Source: Magnolia sinica
Lineage: Eukaryota; Streptophyta; Magnoliopsida; Magnoliales; Magnoliaceae
Length of the DNA: 64,000 nt
Direction of reading: 5' to 3'
NCBI RefSeq assembly: GCF_029962835.1
Contig: NC_080577.1
Span: 23,666,501-23,730,500 of the forward strand
Shown here one piece after another: positions 45,844 to 59,900 of this stretch; the stretch's first letter is position 1; each line of letters starts with the position of its first letter. A program made the position numbers and the translations under genes. The notes beneath the pieces are model-generated. The model was given only the letters and a program-made list of their open reading frames with translations. It did not search any database and was not told the origin of the DNA.

Positions 45844-48800
45844 TGGATAGCTGGAATGGTTAGTCTCGAAAGAGCAGTCTTCCGCCTTCATATCCTCACA
45901 CCGTGCAAACTTGAGAGTATAATCTCATCAGATTTAGGCGAAGGAGATAATAAACTGACACCATAGCTTCAAAGCGAATTTACAATGTTTCCCTCAGTGA
46001 TGAGGAATACTATTTCCGGACACCTTTTCTGCACCAAACACAAACGCCCTATGCATGAGAAGGCATGGGATCTAGGATGTTCATAGGTTCCACAGTGAAT
46101 GCTCATTAACCAAAAATCTGTTGGGTTCTCCTATCAGGTGGGTCACGCATACATAGAAAATTGATAACCATCAGTCTAAATTTAGTGTTCATGTACTGCA
46201 CCTAATGCGCAAGACAACCTATTTCTTAGGATGGAACATGTTCTGAGGAGAGTGATGAAACATCATCGATGGTCCTGCGATGAGCTGCCATGCTGTGTGG
46301 TGTTTTGTGTTTTGGCATTTTTGCCCCACTCCCTTTGAGCTGACAGTTGAGAGAATCCACAAATGGCATTCCCCTCTCTTCACGGTTATACTTCCCCACT
46401 AATTCATTACAGTGATCCGACATTATTTTGTTCTGAATGTCTCAGCAATGCTCAGGACAACATCATCTTGTCTACAGTTGGGAGTGACGTCATGGGCTTG
46501 GATGTGTCTTGTACTTGAACTTTCAAGCATCATTGTACCAGGTACCAGCAACCATCTCATCATGCAGGTCTTTGTGCATGCAGGAAGTTGAGTCTAATCT
46601 GTTTTGTTTTGAATGGGAGACTAATACTAACATAAGCAGACTAGAAAAAAGGTACATGTTTTAGGACCCATTTGGATGTACTTCCAGAAAAGGCGTTTCT
46701 GGCAAAGGGGTTTTCAAGCCCTTTCTTTGCAGATGAGATTGGAGATTGGTTTTTAGCAAGCGGGCTTTTTAGTGATTGGGGGATCAGATGGGGGTTTGCA
46801 AATTACATCCAAATGCAGCATGACACCGTGGCTTGGCTGCTCAAAATGGGCCCCCAAGTAACATAGATCCCGTCGATATGGGTATTATAGGTATGTGCCC
46901 TAATACAATATCTCAATAGGCAGAAATGTGACTGTTCAGTGTTCCAAATGATGAGGCCGTCTCACCTCACCCGCGACCTATGTTTGATCTTCAGTTGCCA
47001 ATTACTAACCCCGAGATCGTGGCTTGGGCAAACACCTTGGGTTGTAGGTTTGCTCTTCACATACACGAGTTTGGTTCCCCTCCTTGTGGATTGTAGATTA
47101 CCTAATGCACATGGATGACGGGTGATTGTGTGTATTCACAGGGAATAGTCCCCCCTCAAAAGGGGTGAATAGTCCCCCCTCAAAAGGGGGTGATTGTGTG
47201 TATCCGCAGGGAATAATCCCCCCTCAAAAGGGGGCGGAGGCACCTTGTCATCTTAAAAATACAAAACAGGTAATTTGAGATTAACTTGCTTTTAAGCTTG
47301 AGATTCAAGTACTAACCGTAAAGTAAAATCCATGCCTTTGCGAAACTAAAGAGATGCATTTCCAAGGGAAAAATACAAAAATACACTCGTTTAGTTTTTT
47401 TTCCTTCCAAAGGTAACGAAGTTGAGAATTGTGTCCAATCCGTCCAAAATATGAAAAACACCATGATGTTCACACCACCCAAAAATCTGGCCGATTGATC
47501 GAATCACAAGATGGCGGTACGCATGAAGTTAAAAATGTTTTTTGAGCTGTATAAATTACCTTTTATGGTTTTCCCATCTTATTATTTGAGAGTTTGAAAG
47601 TTCTTGTTCTTTGGGTTATCATGCTACAATGCATCTGTTGTGCAGGTTGGATATCTGACATATACCTGGTGGGCCCCATAATTCTCAGTTCACTAATTCT
47701 TAAAGAAAAAAACTAATATGTGGTGTTTAAGTAATTTCTCTCCTTAATGAGCATTGCTCAGTAATTTCGTTTCCTGCAGGAAGGGTCTCAAAGCATATTA
47801 AGTTATAGTGCTTGGGTAGATTGATCTAAACTGTCCATATGTCTAGAACACATTTCAAGGGCCACCATGCAAAAGTGAGACTGATCTGATGATCAAATCT
47901 ATCCTAGATTCAGCCTTTTTTTTTTTTTTTGGCAGCCATCCTTTTTCCAACCCGTAGATGGGATGGTCATGATTGCCTAATAGAAGTGAATGTCTAGAAT
48001 CATTTATAGTCCATGATGGGAAAATAGACCGATCAAATCGTTGGTTAGACTCTCTCTCTCTCACACACACAATTGATCTTGACCATCTGTATTTCAGGCC
48101 ATTGATTAGATACTTAATACCATCCTATCAATGTGATATTTGCATGATAGCACACGCAACGCATGCTGGACCTAATGGACAGTGCCCCAATTCAACTGGG
48201 AGCAATAGTACTCGAGCATCTCTAGACATAATTTATATTCTTTTAAATAAAAATCTATCTTTTATTATTATTATTATTATTATTATTTTCACACATCTCT
48301 AGACAATATTTATATTCTTTTAAATAAAAATCTATCTATCTATTATTATTATTATTTTCACACACCCACCCACACCACATAGGCACTCGACCCCATGATC
48401 TCAGGTTGATACAATCTGTCTACTAGCCCCACTCACGTAAGAATATACCTACCCTCGTTTTACTTTATAAGTTCTACGTGGTGGCCCACCGTCTCTATTG
48501 GGACACCAACTAAGAAATGAGTCAGATTCAAAACTCAAGTGGGCCACACAATAGAAGCGCGGACTTCCATATATTTACTGCATAAGCTTTGTACGGCCCA
48601 TCGTCTCTGTTGAAGATCCACTCTGTTCATCAGTTTCGCTACCTGATGTTAGAATATGAAGTAAAAAAAAAAAGAAAAAAGAGTCAAATCCAAAACTCAA
48701 GTGGGCCACGCGATAGAAAACAGTGAAGATGAAAAGGCTCTAAACCTTCCAGGATTCCACCGTGATGTATATATGCCCACCAAACCATTCGTATGGTTAT

Positions 48801-48889
48801 TGACACATGAATGAACTGACAATACAAATTTACCCTCATCTATAATTTATGTGGTCCCCACTTGTGTCTTTGATCTGCATCAGTTTTTT
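45844..48889. other. Intergenic stretch, counterpart of 4,728-7,760
   Basis: No supported gene. A minus-strand frame at 46,226-46,423 (MSDHCNELVGKYNREERGMP...) reads like protein but I do not recognise it, and the block-A copy is shifted. SINE-like debris with repeated tcccccctcaaaaggg lies at about 47,130-47,250. A tandem duplication of about 75 bases with ATT runs (ctagacaatatttatattct) lies at 48,220-48,360. Confidence 0.4.
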
Positions 48890-50150
48890 TTTTTTTTTTT
48901 TAAAATAATTTATTATTATTAATGTAATAACAAGAGCTGGCGAAACTGATGGCTGTATAGCTTCTGTAGGTGGGACCTATCTTCCATGTGGAGCCTAAAA
49001 CAGCAGACCGGGCCTAAGTATCTAACCAAAATGTCTACCATATGTTTTTATTGTGGAAGCGGATTGCGTATTGTCCAGGCAGAGGCTCTGTGGGGTCCAC
49101 CGTGATGTATGGTTTTTATCCATGCCATTCATCTATTTTCCAGATCATTTTAGTGTATTAGTTCAAAAATGGGACAGATCCAAAGCTCAAGTGGACCACA
49201 CAACAGGAAGTAGTGATGACAATGACACCCAACGTTGGAACCTTCCTAGCCACCATGATTTTTGTTTGCCATCCAACCTGTTGATAAGGTTATATAAACA
49301 GTGATGAAGGGAAAACACAAATATTAGCCTGATCCAAAACTTCTTACATGGAAAGATGGATGGATGGCATGAATGAAAACCCATACATCACGGTGGGCCC
49401 CACAGGGCCCTGCTTGTACGGATCATCATCGAGGCGGGGGCAGGACTTAGTCCGGTTCCTTTTATTGTAGTGATATAGAACACCTGTTCTCTTTGGGGTT
49501 TCCCATCTTGTATGAGTAAATCCACTCCGTCCATTAGGATACCTTACTTGTATGGTACATAGGAAAAAGATCGGCCCACATGGCGTCTATACGACATCCA
49601 ACCATCTGTTGGATCATGTGGGTCCCACAATGCTTGACCACCACCATTTTTTTTTTCTTTTTTTGAAAAACAAAAAGGATGGTTCCCCAACACCTATAAG
49701 AATGGTGGTGACTCATCTACTGGACTATGCCACACCGGTCAGAAAACCCGGACCCTAGACTCAGCTTTGGATGGTGCATAATCAATCTTCACACCCAGCG
49801 GACAATCCGGACCATCCATTTGGTAGGTGCCAAATGGAATTTACATTGTCGGATCATCTGGATAGATGCACGTGTGAGCCACATGTGAGAAGTACGAGTC
49901 ACCACTATTTTAGAAGACTAGGTTTTAATTACAGTGGTCATAATTTTCTACATGCACAAGTAATGAAATCACATTAATCAAGTGTTTGAAATTTAGAGCT
50001 GTTAATCCAGTTTTGCTATCCATCGTATACCAAATATCTCCCACAACCAATGCCATGGAATACAAAGGCGACTCCACTCAGCGAGATTTCAAGCCAACTC
50101 GGCAGGATTCATCAACTTGGACCAATGACTAGGTCGACTGAGACATGACT
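48890..50150. other. 1.26-kb segment present in block B only
   Basis: Contains a T-tract (48,885-48,901), a foldback element at about 49,060-49,430 (arms gctctgtggggtccaccgtg and cacggtgggccccacagggc) and, from 49,690, a diverged copy of 18,040-18,500. In block A the matching point (7,760-7,790) shows a short filler copied from 6,549-6,578, suggesting that A lost this segment. Confidence 0.6.
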
Positions 50151-53100
50151 CACTCGGGATGAGTCAGTCACTCCCCTAGTCAGAAGTTAAGAGAGCAAGG
50201 GACTCAACCAATGCACCAGTTGCTCTCTATTTCTGAGACAAACAGATTGGAGACTGGAATCAAAGATCAAGAGTTCTCTCGACCACCAATATTGCGCTAT
50301 GTTCAAACAACTAGTGAAAGGAAAATATGCCAAGTCTTACGGATGAGTTCTTGTTGCCCCATGACAATAGTTGTGAGTCTACAGACTTAAGAATTTATTC
50401 TTTCACCAATACTTTAAGTTCAAAACACTTCTCAAGTGAACAAAGATACACATAAATTAAATAAGGCAGAATGTTGCCGATTTTACTAGATATTATGAAA
50501 TAATGTTTATTACAATTGATAACTTGCGAGACTATAAAATGAATAAACAAAATAAGAAGGAATAAATACTTGATGTGTTGGACATGGGTTTGTAGGGCTC
50601 ACTTATTGGCTTGTCCCTTAGACAATGCAAATCGTAGATCATAATCCGGGACTATCCTTACCGTAGCATCAGAGGGGTGATTAGACCCACCTGCTCCTGT
50701 ATTAGTTAGGCGGGCTGCTGGACTTGTGCCGTGTATCATTGCCTTTTGCAAAGGTCGCATATCATGTAGGCTGTTGGATTCTGCAGGCCCACTCTTCTGC
50801 ACCGACTTTCAATACACATATTAGAACAGGCGAATCGAAGTGGGTGCGACCAACCAAATCGAAACTTAGATGATCATGATATACAACTTATGGTTGCTTT
50901 ATTCGATAGCCTTGTGCCATCAGTTCCCTCAGCCTATATTAATGATGCAAGCCTAAAAATAAGATAGATCTAAGATTGAACTGGGCCACACCAAAGGAAA
51001 TAGTGAGGATGAAAACACCCACCTTTCAAACCTTCTTAGTGCTCACCGTGACGTTTAAATGCCATTTAACCTGTTCATAAGGTGATGCCCACTAAGATGA
51101 AGGAAAAAAACAGAAATGCAACCTGATCCAAAACTTTTGTGGGGCCACAAGAAGGTTTCAATGATGGATTCTCAATTCCCACTGTCTCTTGTTGTGTGGC
51201 CCACTTGAGTCTTGGATTTGACATATAAAAGATGTTTTTTCAGGCGTTGTTTTTCTGGGGTCATTGACAGTTTTATTTTTGCAGAATGAAAGATGTGAAG
51301 CTCTATTGAATATTAGCCATGGATGTTTTGTGTCAAAAATTTCTTGCTTTGGTGTCCGAATCGGGTCTTGAATGTTATAGTCTGGTTATGTTAGGGGCCT
51401 TTTTTTATCTACTCCAAATTGCAGGTAGTTTGAATATTTTGCAAAAACTAATGGCTGTCTGTTATACTGGGCAATCGGGTATTGATATGGGATGGAAAGA
51501 GTTTTAAAAATAGCACTCAATGCAATGTCGTTTTTTATTCTACTTGTCTCAAACACAGCTTTTACGAAAACTATCCGTTAAACTGAATTGCAATTTGGGT
51601 TACATCCAAACAAGCCTTGTGCATCTTAGGTCGGCCATGCTGTAAAATTCGCATGGTGCAAATATGGAGCTGGTCCACTCAGCAGGCAAACCACACTAAA
51701 AATCAACAGATAGAAAATGATCTAACTCAACTCACAGCTGTGGCCTATCTAATGAGCACATCCAAGTCAACACTTAGAACTAATAAAGATCAAATATTAA
51801 ACCATCAAGTATCACGCTGTTATCTAACAATACAAGACTAGCAACTACCACTCCCGGTTAGCCCTAGGTTAGTTTCAATTACCTCACCTTTAGAAATAAA
51901 TAAATAAATAAATCACTGATCATGTAATGTACAAGGATCCAACCCATTTAATGTTTCAACCAGTGATCTTTCCAAAGGTTATGTTTAATTTTTAGTGCAC
52001 TTATTTGTATACCTTGTTTGTCAATCACGTGCATCGGTGTGTTAGGGAGTTGGGCTCTTGGAAGCTGAAGACTAAAGATACATTAAGACTGGAGCATCAA
52101 AGATGAAAGAACAGGTATATGAGGTGCCTTGGTGACCCTAACCCTTTAGATTCAAAACAACCCAAACCATTATAGGTAAATCTTGTTGATCATCCTTAAG
52201 CCTTATAATCAAAATTGGAACATGATAAATAAGATTAAAAGAGGTGCAAAGCTTTTGTAAACCAAACTACTAAAAATAACAGAGTTTCAAGGGTTATCGA
52301 TCGATACGTGACCGATCGATCAATGGACCTGCCCGATTGATCAACCTGAGTCGAAATTGTCCAGCAAGTTTCTGTTTGGAAATTATTTCGGTCAATCAAT
52401 CGATATACTAGTCTGATCGATCAAAGGAGCCCCAAATCATCCAGCAAGTTTTTAAAAAAAATGTTGGAATTATAGTGATCGATAGATGCATCGCCCGATC
52501 AATCTAAGGGTAGTTCGATTGATCAAAGGCTTGGATCGATTGATCGAACCAACCATTTTCTTCCCATTTTTTTACTGTTAAAATTTGGTTTCTTTATAAA
52601 TGGCATATGAACCTTGGACATTTTGAGGAATTTTTTGTGCAATAGAAGGCTAGATGATTCTACATTGATATCCCACATCCTAACCTCTAATCCCACGAGT
52701 TTCAAGTTATCTTCACGAGCTTTAACACTTTAATAAGGATTCCAACCTCCAATGAGAAGATGAACTTAAATTATACAATTTTCTAGCGATTAGACTCAAT
52801 CTTATTGGTATGTCTTTTGTCTAAATCCTCTAGAAGACTCTTCTAGTTGAATCACCTAAGATTTCAACTATCCCATTAATGTAGGAGATTCTATCACCCT
52901 CCCATTACCTTGGTCACCTCAAATAGAGCATCACGTGCAAGGTGTTTGATTTTGGAATTTAAGCACCGACAAGCATCAATATCAACGATCGAGGGAGCAA
53001 TTGAAGAGCATATTCAAGTGCGAGAGAGATTTGAAGAAGCAACTTAAGCACGACGCGTAAAAGGGTCTCAATTCGACAATTGTCAATTAGTAAGTTTATA

Positions 53101-54195
53101 TATTCTCTTTTCTTATGTAGGATTGAGAGTAAGAGTTTGTATTCTTATGTAGAACCTAGGCTCTTGTGTAGGGTTGAATTCACTGGACACGGGTGCGTAT
53201 GTGTTAGTCTCCATGTGAGCTTCCGGCGAGAATAAATATAAGTACTTGGACCAGAACCGAGATTGTTGGTTAGTCGATAGAAAATCAACTAAAGCCTTTT
53301 GCATAAGCATCTGGCAGGAGTGTACGTTAGGTCTTTGTGTAGGGCTGTAAAGATTAGATATAAATCGATTAAAAACCTCTGATAGTAAATGCTGGTACGG
53401 TCAATGAGAGTGCATCCGTTGAGAGTGGAGTGGGAAAACTGAACCACTATATATGCCTGTGTTTGCGATTGTAATTTGCGTACTCTCTATTCATGCTTAT
53501 GTGTTTAATTAGTTAAATCATCTGAATGTTTGAATTGGATTGTATGTTAGATACTTAGCTTGTAAAGCACACACAAGTACACTATCGATTATAGACTAGT
53601 TGTTTCATTGGAATATCATGTGTAGTCTATACAATTGGACCCACTATTGTCTTGGAAGCCTAAGTGTTATTTTCCTTGATTAGTTTAAAAGAGGCAATTG
53701 CATTCTAATTGGCATAATTTTTAAGTGGTTCTATTTACCCCCCCCCCCCCCCCCCCCCCCCTCTCTGTCTCTCTCAGACAACCATTCTTACATAGCTCCG
53801 TAAGCTTCCGTATAGCATGGTGTTGTGTTAGACAACTGACGCATCAATGTTGCCCACTCGTGTTTAAAAACAAAAGCGCCAAATGATCAAAGAATTAAAA
53901 TAATCCAATCCGTGGGCCTTTTAACTGTTCACTTTCCATCATATAAATAGTTGTTTGGGTCAAGAGTCAAAGGCTATAACGTCCTGACCTCTAGGAATAA
54001 TCTTCACTCTCTAGGCAGGACAGCACATCAAATTAATCAATCCATCCAAATCTGGGGAATCACTGCAGAAAAGTTTAACCTAAAAGTCAGATTTGATTGG
54101 ACAATCCTGATCTGCTGATTTTATTAAGTGGGGCCAACCATCTCACATATCTACAACAACACGGAGAGTGAATATCAAAGCTTTCTGTTGCCAAA
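50151..54195. other. Intergenic stretch, counterpart of 7,790-11,645
   Basis: No supported gene. It includes the second copy of the Copia-like LTR candidate (about 52,015-53,545, with the GATCGATC-rich part at 52,290-52,545). It also has a 24-base poly-C run (53,738-53,761) followed by CT repeats in a B-specific insert, and about 85 extra bases at 53,983-54,065 relative to A. Confidence 0.4.
53738..53761. repeat. Poly-C tract followed by CT repeats
   Basis: Twenty-four consecutive C residues, then ctctctgtctctctc. The tract lies in a stretch of about 110 bases absent from block A. Such long C runs are uncommon in plant DNA and are also a frequent place for assembly error. Confidence 0.85.
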
Positions 54196-54199
54196 AGGC

Positions 54200-56990
54200 A
54201 CCACTATATCGATGCCCCCAAGAATGAGGTTGATCCACTGGCCAGAGGGCCTCAGTTTGGCTGAGGTTTTCTCACCCAAACCATCTGTTTCTAATATTGG
54301 GGCCCACCTTCTGAGAAGACCAGATTAATTTTAAGGAAAACATGGCCAGGACCATCCAGTAGATGGATTTAATCTTGGACCTACATGCCATGATGGCACA
54401 CGTAATGTGTATGGCTCTACACTCGTGTGCAATCAACAAACCTTCCAACAAGCGACAGAGATCTTTGCAAGCATGTGGAAGTGGAAACCCTTATAGGAAA
54501 CGGGCTACGCTGTGGGAAAAGTGCAAATTTGGAAAATTGTTTTCCTAAAATTGATTAAGTGGTTAACCAAACACACTCAAATCCTAAAGAAGTAAATTTC
54601 AGAATCAAAATCACAAAAAAGACACTCTTTTTAGCAAAGCCAAACAGGCTCTTAGTGATTTTCAATAAAGGCTTGCTATATAAACATGTCCCAGCTTTTA
54701 ATAACCCAGCAACAAATGGGATTTTCATGTAGAATACTAAGAAATGATAGTGGCATTACATTCATCCATTTATGGAGTTAGTTTATAATGGCCCATCATG
54801 TGTTGAACCCATGGTTTTGAAAATTGGCTACGGTACATAGGCATATTGTAACAGTATCGGTCATCCCCATTACATGATAGGTAAATATTGATGTATAGGA
54901 GTTTCTTGCTCCCAAAAAATCCCATGACAATTCATATTGCCAACACTGAATTGTAGAAAATACTTGAGTTCATTCATAACTTCGTATTCAAATCGGGAAA
55001 ATTAGTGTAGCATAATTCATCAGCAATTTCCACATTGCTTGTTAATTTTGCAGCATGCTTCATTGACTGAAACATCTGCATGAAAAATATATTTCACGAG
55101 CGACCTCAATTTCATTAAAAGAAAAAAGCAGAAAAAACAATCAAGAGATTCGAAACAAGACTTCCTTTGGCAAGCATTATGATCTCATTAGCCTCACAAA
55201 GCACACAAAACCAAAAAAAACAAAAACAATTTTGACACATTTGTATGAAAAAAATCACAAAACATAAACAAATCTGTGAGCAATTAGCTTCAGCTGAGAA
55301 TTCCATTTAAAAAAAAAAAAAAAAATCCTATTAGGAAGTTTCTACAAAATTACAATGGCATATGTGAGCTTACAAAAGATTGTTCAGAAGAACTTACTAG
55401 GATAACAACAGTGACATAATAACCAATTTTTAATGAGGTTAAGTTAACACCCGGTCAAGGGTTCGAGTATCCATAGGTGGTGAAATCCCAATATGGCGTG
55501 AGTGTGTGGGGGTGTGTGTGCGTGTGTTAAAAAATAAAAATAAAAAAGTTAATATTTAATGTGTCTTTATTTACTGAACCTTTTGCCATTGACAAAGCTT
55601 ACAAAGTTTCACCCAATAACAATGTGTTCAGTTTCCCTGAAGTTTATTAGAGACCTGCTCATATAGACAACAGGCCACTGCTTTTTTTCTTCAGGTTAAA
55701 AACCCCAGACAAAACAATATCACGACAAGTCAACATTTGGAAAAGTCCATGGAAAAGACAAAAAATCATCCTGAGATTATTAAAATGTCAAAAGAGGAAG
55801 CATTCCCGACAAGCAAAAGCTGACCATTGTGGAAGAATGTCTTTGTTCATATGCTGATCACGAAAAAGAATGTTACAGTTAAAAAAAAAGAGCCTAAATA
55901 TGAGTTCCACTCTCACCAATCTTCACCAACCAGTTGGTTTCTCCAGAAGCAAAAAAGACAAACACCAGATTGCAAAGCAACTGGCTCAGATAACAAACAA
56001 CACCTTTACTTAAAACTATAGCATCAGTGGCAGCTAGAAGGACCAAATAACTACCAAGCTATGTGACAATGGCACTCTATTTTCTAAAAAAGAAAAAATT
56101 TATCGTGTCAGATATAAGGAAAAAAAAAACACTTTTACCTTCCTGTTCTCATACATTAACAGTATCATATACTTTTATATATTTGTTAGTGCATTTTACT
56201 TAAGAGATACATTTTCCAATATCTCATATTTTCTTAAATAACATATTTTTCAATATCATATACAAAGTAAGTTGGTACAAGTTGAAGGCTCTAAAGGGCA
56301 AGGGAAAGGCCAAAAGGGACATAGGTGAAGGTGGTAAGAAAAGACTTGATGACCTATGGTCTAGCTGAAGTTATGGTCCTTGATAGAGTGGAATGGTAGA
56401 ATAGGATTCCTGTAGCCAACCCCAATTAATTGGGATAAGGCATAGAAGACTTTCTCATGGTTCTCCATCATGGCTGGGGATGCTCTGGCAGAGTGTGATA
56501 GTCGATTCGGAGGCACTTGCAAGTTGTATGTGCCAGCATATGTTAATCCTAAGTTAACCATTGAAATTACTAGACCCACTGTCCATTGATAATAGGTCAA
56601 ATCCATGTAATTTTTTATTGGGACCCACATTCCAACTGTTTAATATAGTTACATGTGATTTCTTAGACTGTGCCACACTATGGAAGTTTTCTTCCCCAAC
56701 ATTTTAAGAATGGTGGTGACTCATCTACTGTGACTATGCCATAGTGGACAGAAAGACCGGACTGTGGACTCAGCTTTGGATGGAGCACAACCAATCTTCA
56801 CACCCGGCAGACAATACTGACCATCCATTTGGTAGGTGCCAATGGGATTCACAATGTCGGATCATCTGGATAGATGCACATGTGAGCCACATGTGAGAAG
56901 TACGAGTCACCACTATTTTAGAAGACTAGGTTTCAATTACAGTGGTCATAATTTTCTATGTGCACAAGTAATGAAATCACATTAACCAAA
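54200..56990. other. Intergenic stretch, counterpart of 15,525-18,330
   Basis: Starts at the microhomology junction of the B deletion. It contains the block-B copies of the SINE-like fragment (55,445-55,540) and the RTE LINE tail (56,295-56,440: the same RPKRT and KDLMTYGLAEV reading with stops). No supported gene. Confidence 0.45.
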
Positions 56991-59900
56991 AGTTTGAAAT
57001 TTAGAGCTGTTAATCAAGTTTTACTATCTATCATCTACCAAATATACCTCATAACCAGTGCCATGGAATACAAAGGCCACCCCACTGGGCAGGATTTGTC
57101 AAGTTGGACCATGGATAGGTCAACTCAACACGACTCACCACAACTCACTCAGGATGAGTCACTCGCCTGGTCAAAAGTTATGAGAGGTAAGGACGCAACC
57201 AACGCATCAGCCACACTTGTGAATGAATTTTCTATTTTATCTATGACAGGTGCTCCAGTGCTGTCAGAGCACCATTAAGTTATAGTGCTCCTAAGTGTTG
57301 AAAATAAAATATGCACTTATAGAGAATGACTAGAATGGCTTAAAGGCGGGTACTAACGTGCGGTTTTTAAAGATAGTCGAAGCCTCTCAAATGTGCAAGG
57401 TGCCACACTATCCTTGGGATCCAATTAAACTTGGCTTGATCCAGTCTTCCAGCTAGCTTTCATTGCTCAACAAAGACGCAGTACTTGACCTTGCACTATA
57501 TGCCCGAAACGAATTGAAAATAAGGAGATGAAGTTGAAGTTGTTCCAGCACTTGACTCTTATCTTTTTTATAGAAGGATATTAATTATGCAGTTAATGAA
57601 ATAAGCAATCCCAATGTAATGCTACTAATAGCAAGAAGCTTCTAGGCCAAGAGACTTTTTAGCTCCCCAAGTGGGCTTCCTCATTGGACTTGAGGCCCAA
57701 CAGATACGTTCATTTGGACAAGACTAAGGCCCCATTTGTTAAATCTGAAGTCTAAAGCCTGAATCTGAAATCTGTAGCTGAATCTGGAATCCGAAGCCTG
57801 AATATGAAATCTGAAGTCAAAAAGCTTGTTTGGTAATTATGGTTGAAGTCTAAAAATTAAGTACTGAATTTGAAACAATTTCTTTGTTAACAAACATGTG
57901 AAATGTCTGAAATATGTTAATTTGACACATTTGCACCTCTCTTCTGTTTGGAAATATTTTACATTATAAAGAAATTATTTTTTATTACATATTAGGGGGC
58001 AATGGAAATTTCATTGTTGGATCAAGCACAATATCCATAAAGACCCTTGAATCATGTGCCACCCCTTTCCACCCAGCTTTGACATACGTAAAAATCATAT
58101 TACGTTTTAAGCACATTCACCCCTCTCTTCTTCTGTAAGGTATTTGTTTATCTGTCAGGACATATGCAGGAAACAATGTTGAATGAGCTTTGTCCATTGA
58201 AAACTTTTTAGGAGCCATAAAAGTTTTGGATTAAGCTAATTTTTGTTTTTTCACTTCATCTGGGCATGTACGACCTAATCAACATATTGGATGTCAAATA
58301 AACAGTACAGTGGGCCATAGGAGGATTTTAATGGTGGATATCCAATCACCATTGTTTTCCTATGGTGTGGTCCACCTGAGATTTATATCCATCTTATTTT
58401 TGGGACATAGAAATAAAATAATATGTAAAAATGGACAAACGGAATGGATGAAACGCATCCATCATGGGACCACACAGCACTGACCATCACCCACCAGGCT
58501 GGTGGCTAGGGGAGTAGCCAATCAGATTGCGAATCACACAACAGTTGGTGTAGATACGTGTCGTGCCAAGATGCTCCTCGATGTCCGAGTTGTACTAACG
58601 TTTCAAAGGAGATCAAAGTTACATGGGCGTTAGAGCATTTTCCAAAAAACGAATCGTATCCAAAACTCAAATGGACCGCACCAAAAATAACAGCGGGATA
58701 ATGATTTTCACCGTTTAAAAATTCACAGGGCCCCACTATAACTTTTATTTTCCATCTAATCTATTCATAAGGTCAGAAATATCTAGATAAAGAAGAAAAA
58801 CAAATTTCATATTCATCCGAAACTTTTGTGGCCCCAAAAGGGTTTTAATGGTAGACGTTTAATCCTCTACTACCTTTTACAGTATGGTCCAGTTTATCTT
58901 TAGATCTGTTTTATTTTTCGGCTCAAGTCTTACGAAGAGCTCGCAGAATGGATGGACGATTTATGACAAATACGACGATTTGGATATGACAAATACGTCA
59001 TGATGCGACCCACGGTACTTGTTGAGGTCAATGCACAAGCCAATTCGCTTCCAATCCCGTCCCTGACTCGGAGACGGATTGGCTACTCCCCCTGACACCA
59101 GCCGGCTGGTGGTTGGTGCTCTGTGGGCCCCATTATGATGTACGTGCTTCGTCCATTCGCTCATCCATTTTTACAGATAATTTTAGAGCTTGATATAAAA
59201 AATGATAGGGATATAAATCTTAGGTGGGCTATATCACAGGAAAAAAATGAATGGATATCCACCATTAAAATCCTTCTAAGGCCTACTGTACTGTTTATTT
59301 GACATCCAATCTGTCCATTAGTTCATAGAGACCCAGATGAAAGGAAACAATAAATATCAACCTTTTCCAAAACTTTGAAGGCCCTTAAAACATTTTTAGT
59401 GGTCAATGTTCATTCAACACTGTTTCTTGTAATGTGGTCCACTTGAGATTGATATATAGTTCATTTTTTCTTTCTTACCATAAAATGATATATAAAAATA
59501 GATGGACAGCATGGATGAAACACATATATCATGGTGGGGCCCACAGAGCACCGACCACCAACCAATGGCGGGTGGCAGTGGAGTAGCCGATCCGTTTCCC
59601 CCTCAATCCCAGCCCATCCGCTTCGTACGCGGATTGCATCCTACCCTCTGTGGGGCCCACCGTGATGTAAGTGTTTTATCTAAGCCTTTAATTGTTTTTC
59701 TTGTATTAATTTAATATATGATCCTAAAGATGAAGCAAGTCCACAGCTCCAGTGAACCACACCAAAGGATGCTGCAATGATAATGACATCCACCATTGAA
59801 ACCTTTCTAAGGGCCATTGTGATGCTTTTTTAACCGTCCAACATATTCATTAGGTCATGTAGACGTGAATGAAGTGAAAACACAAATATCAGCTTGATCT

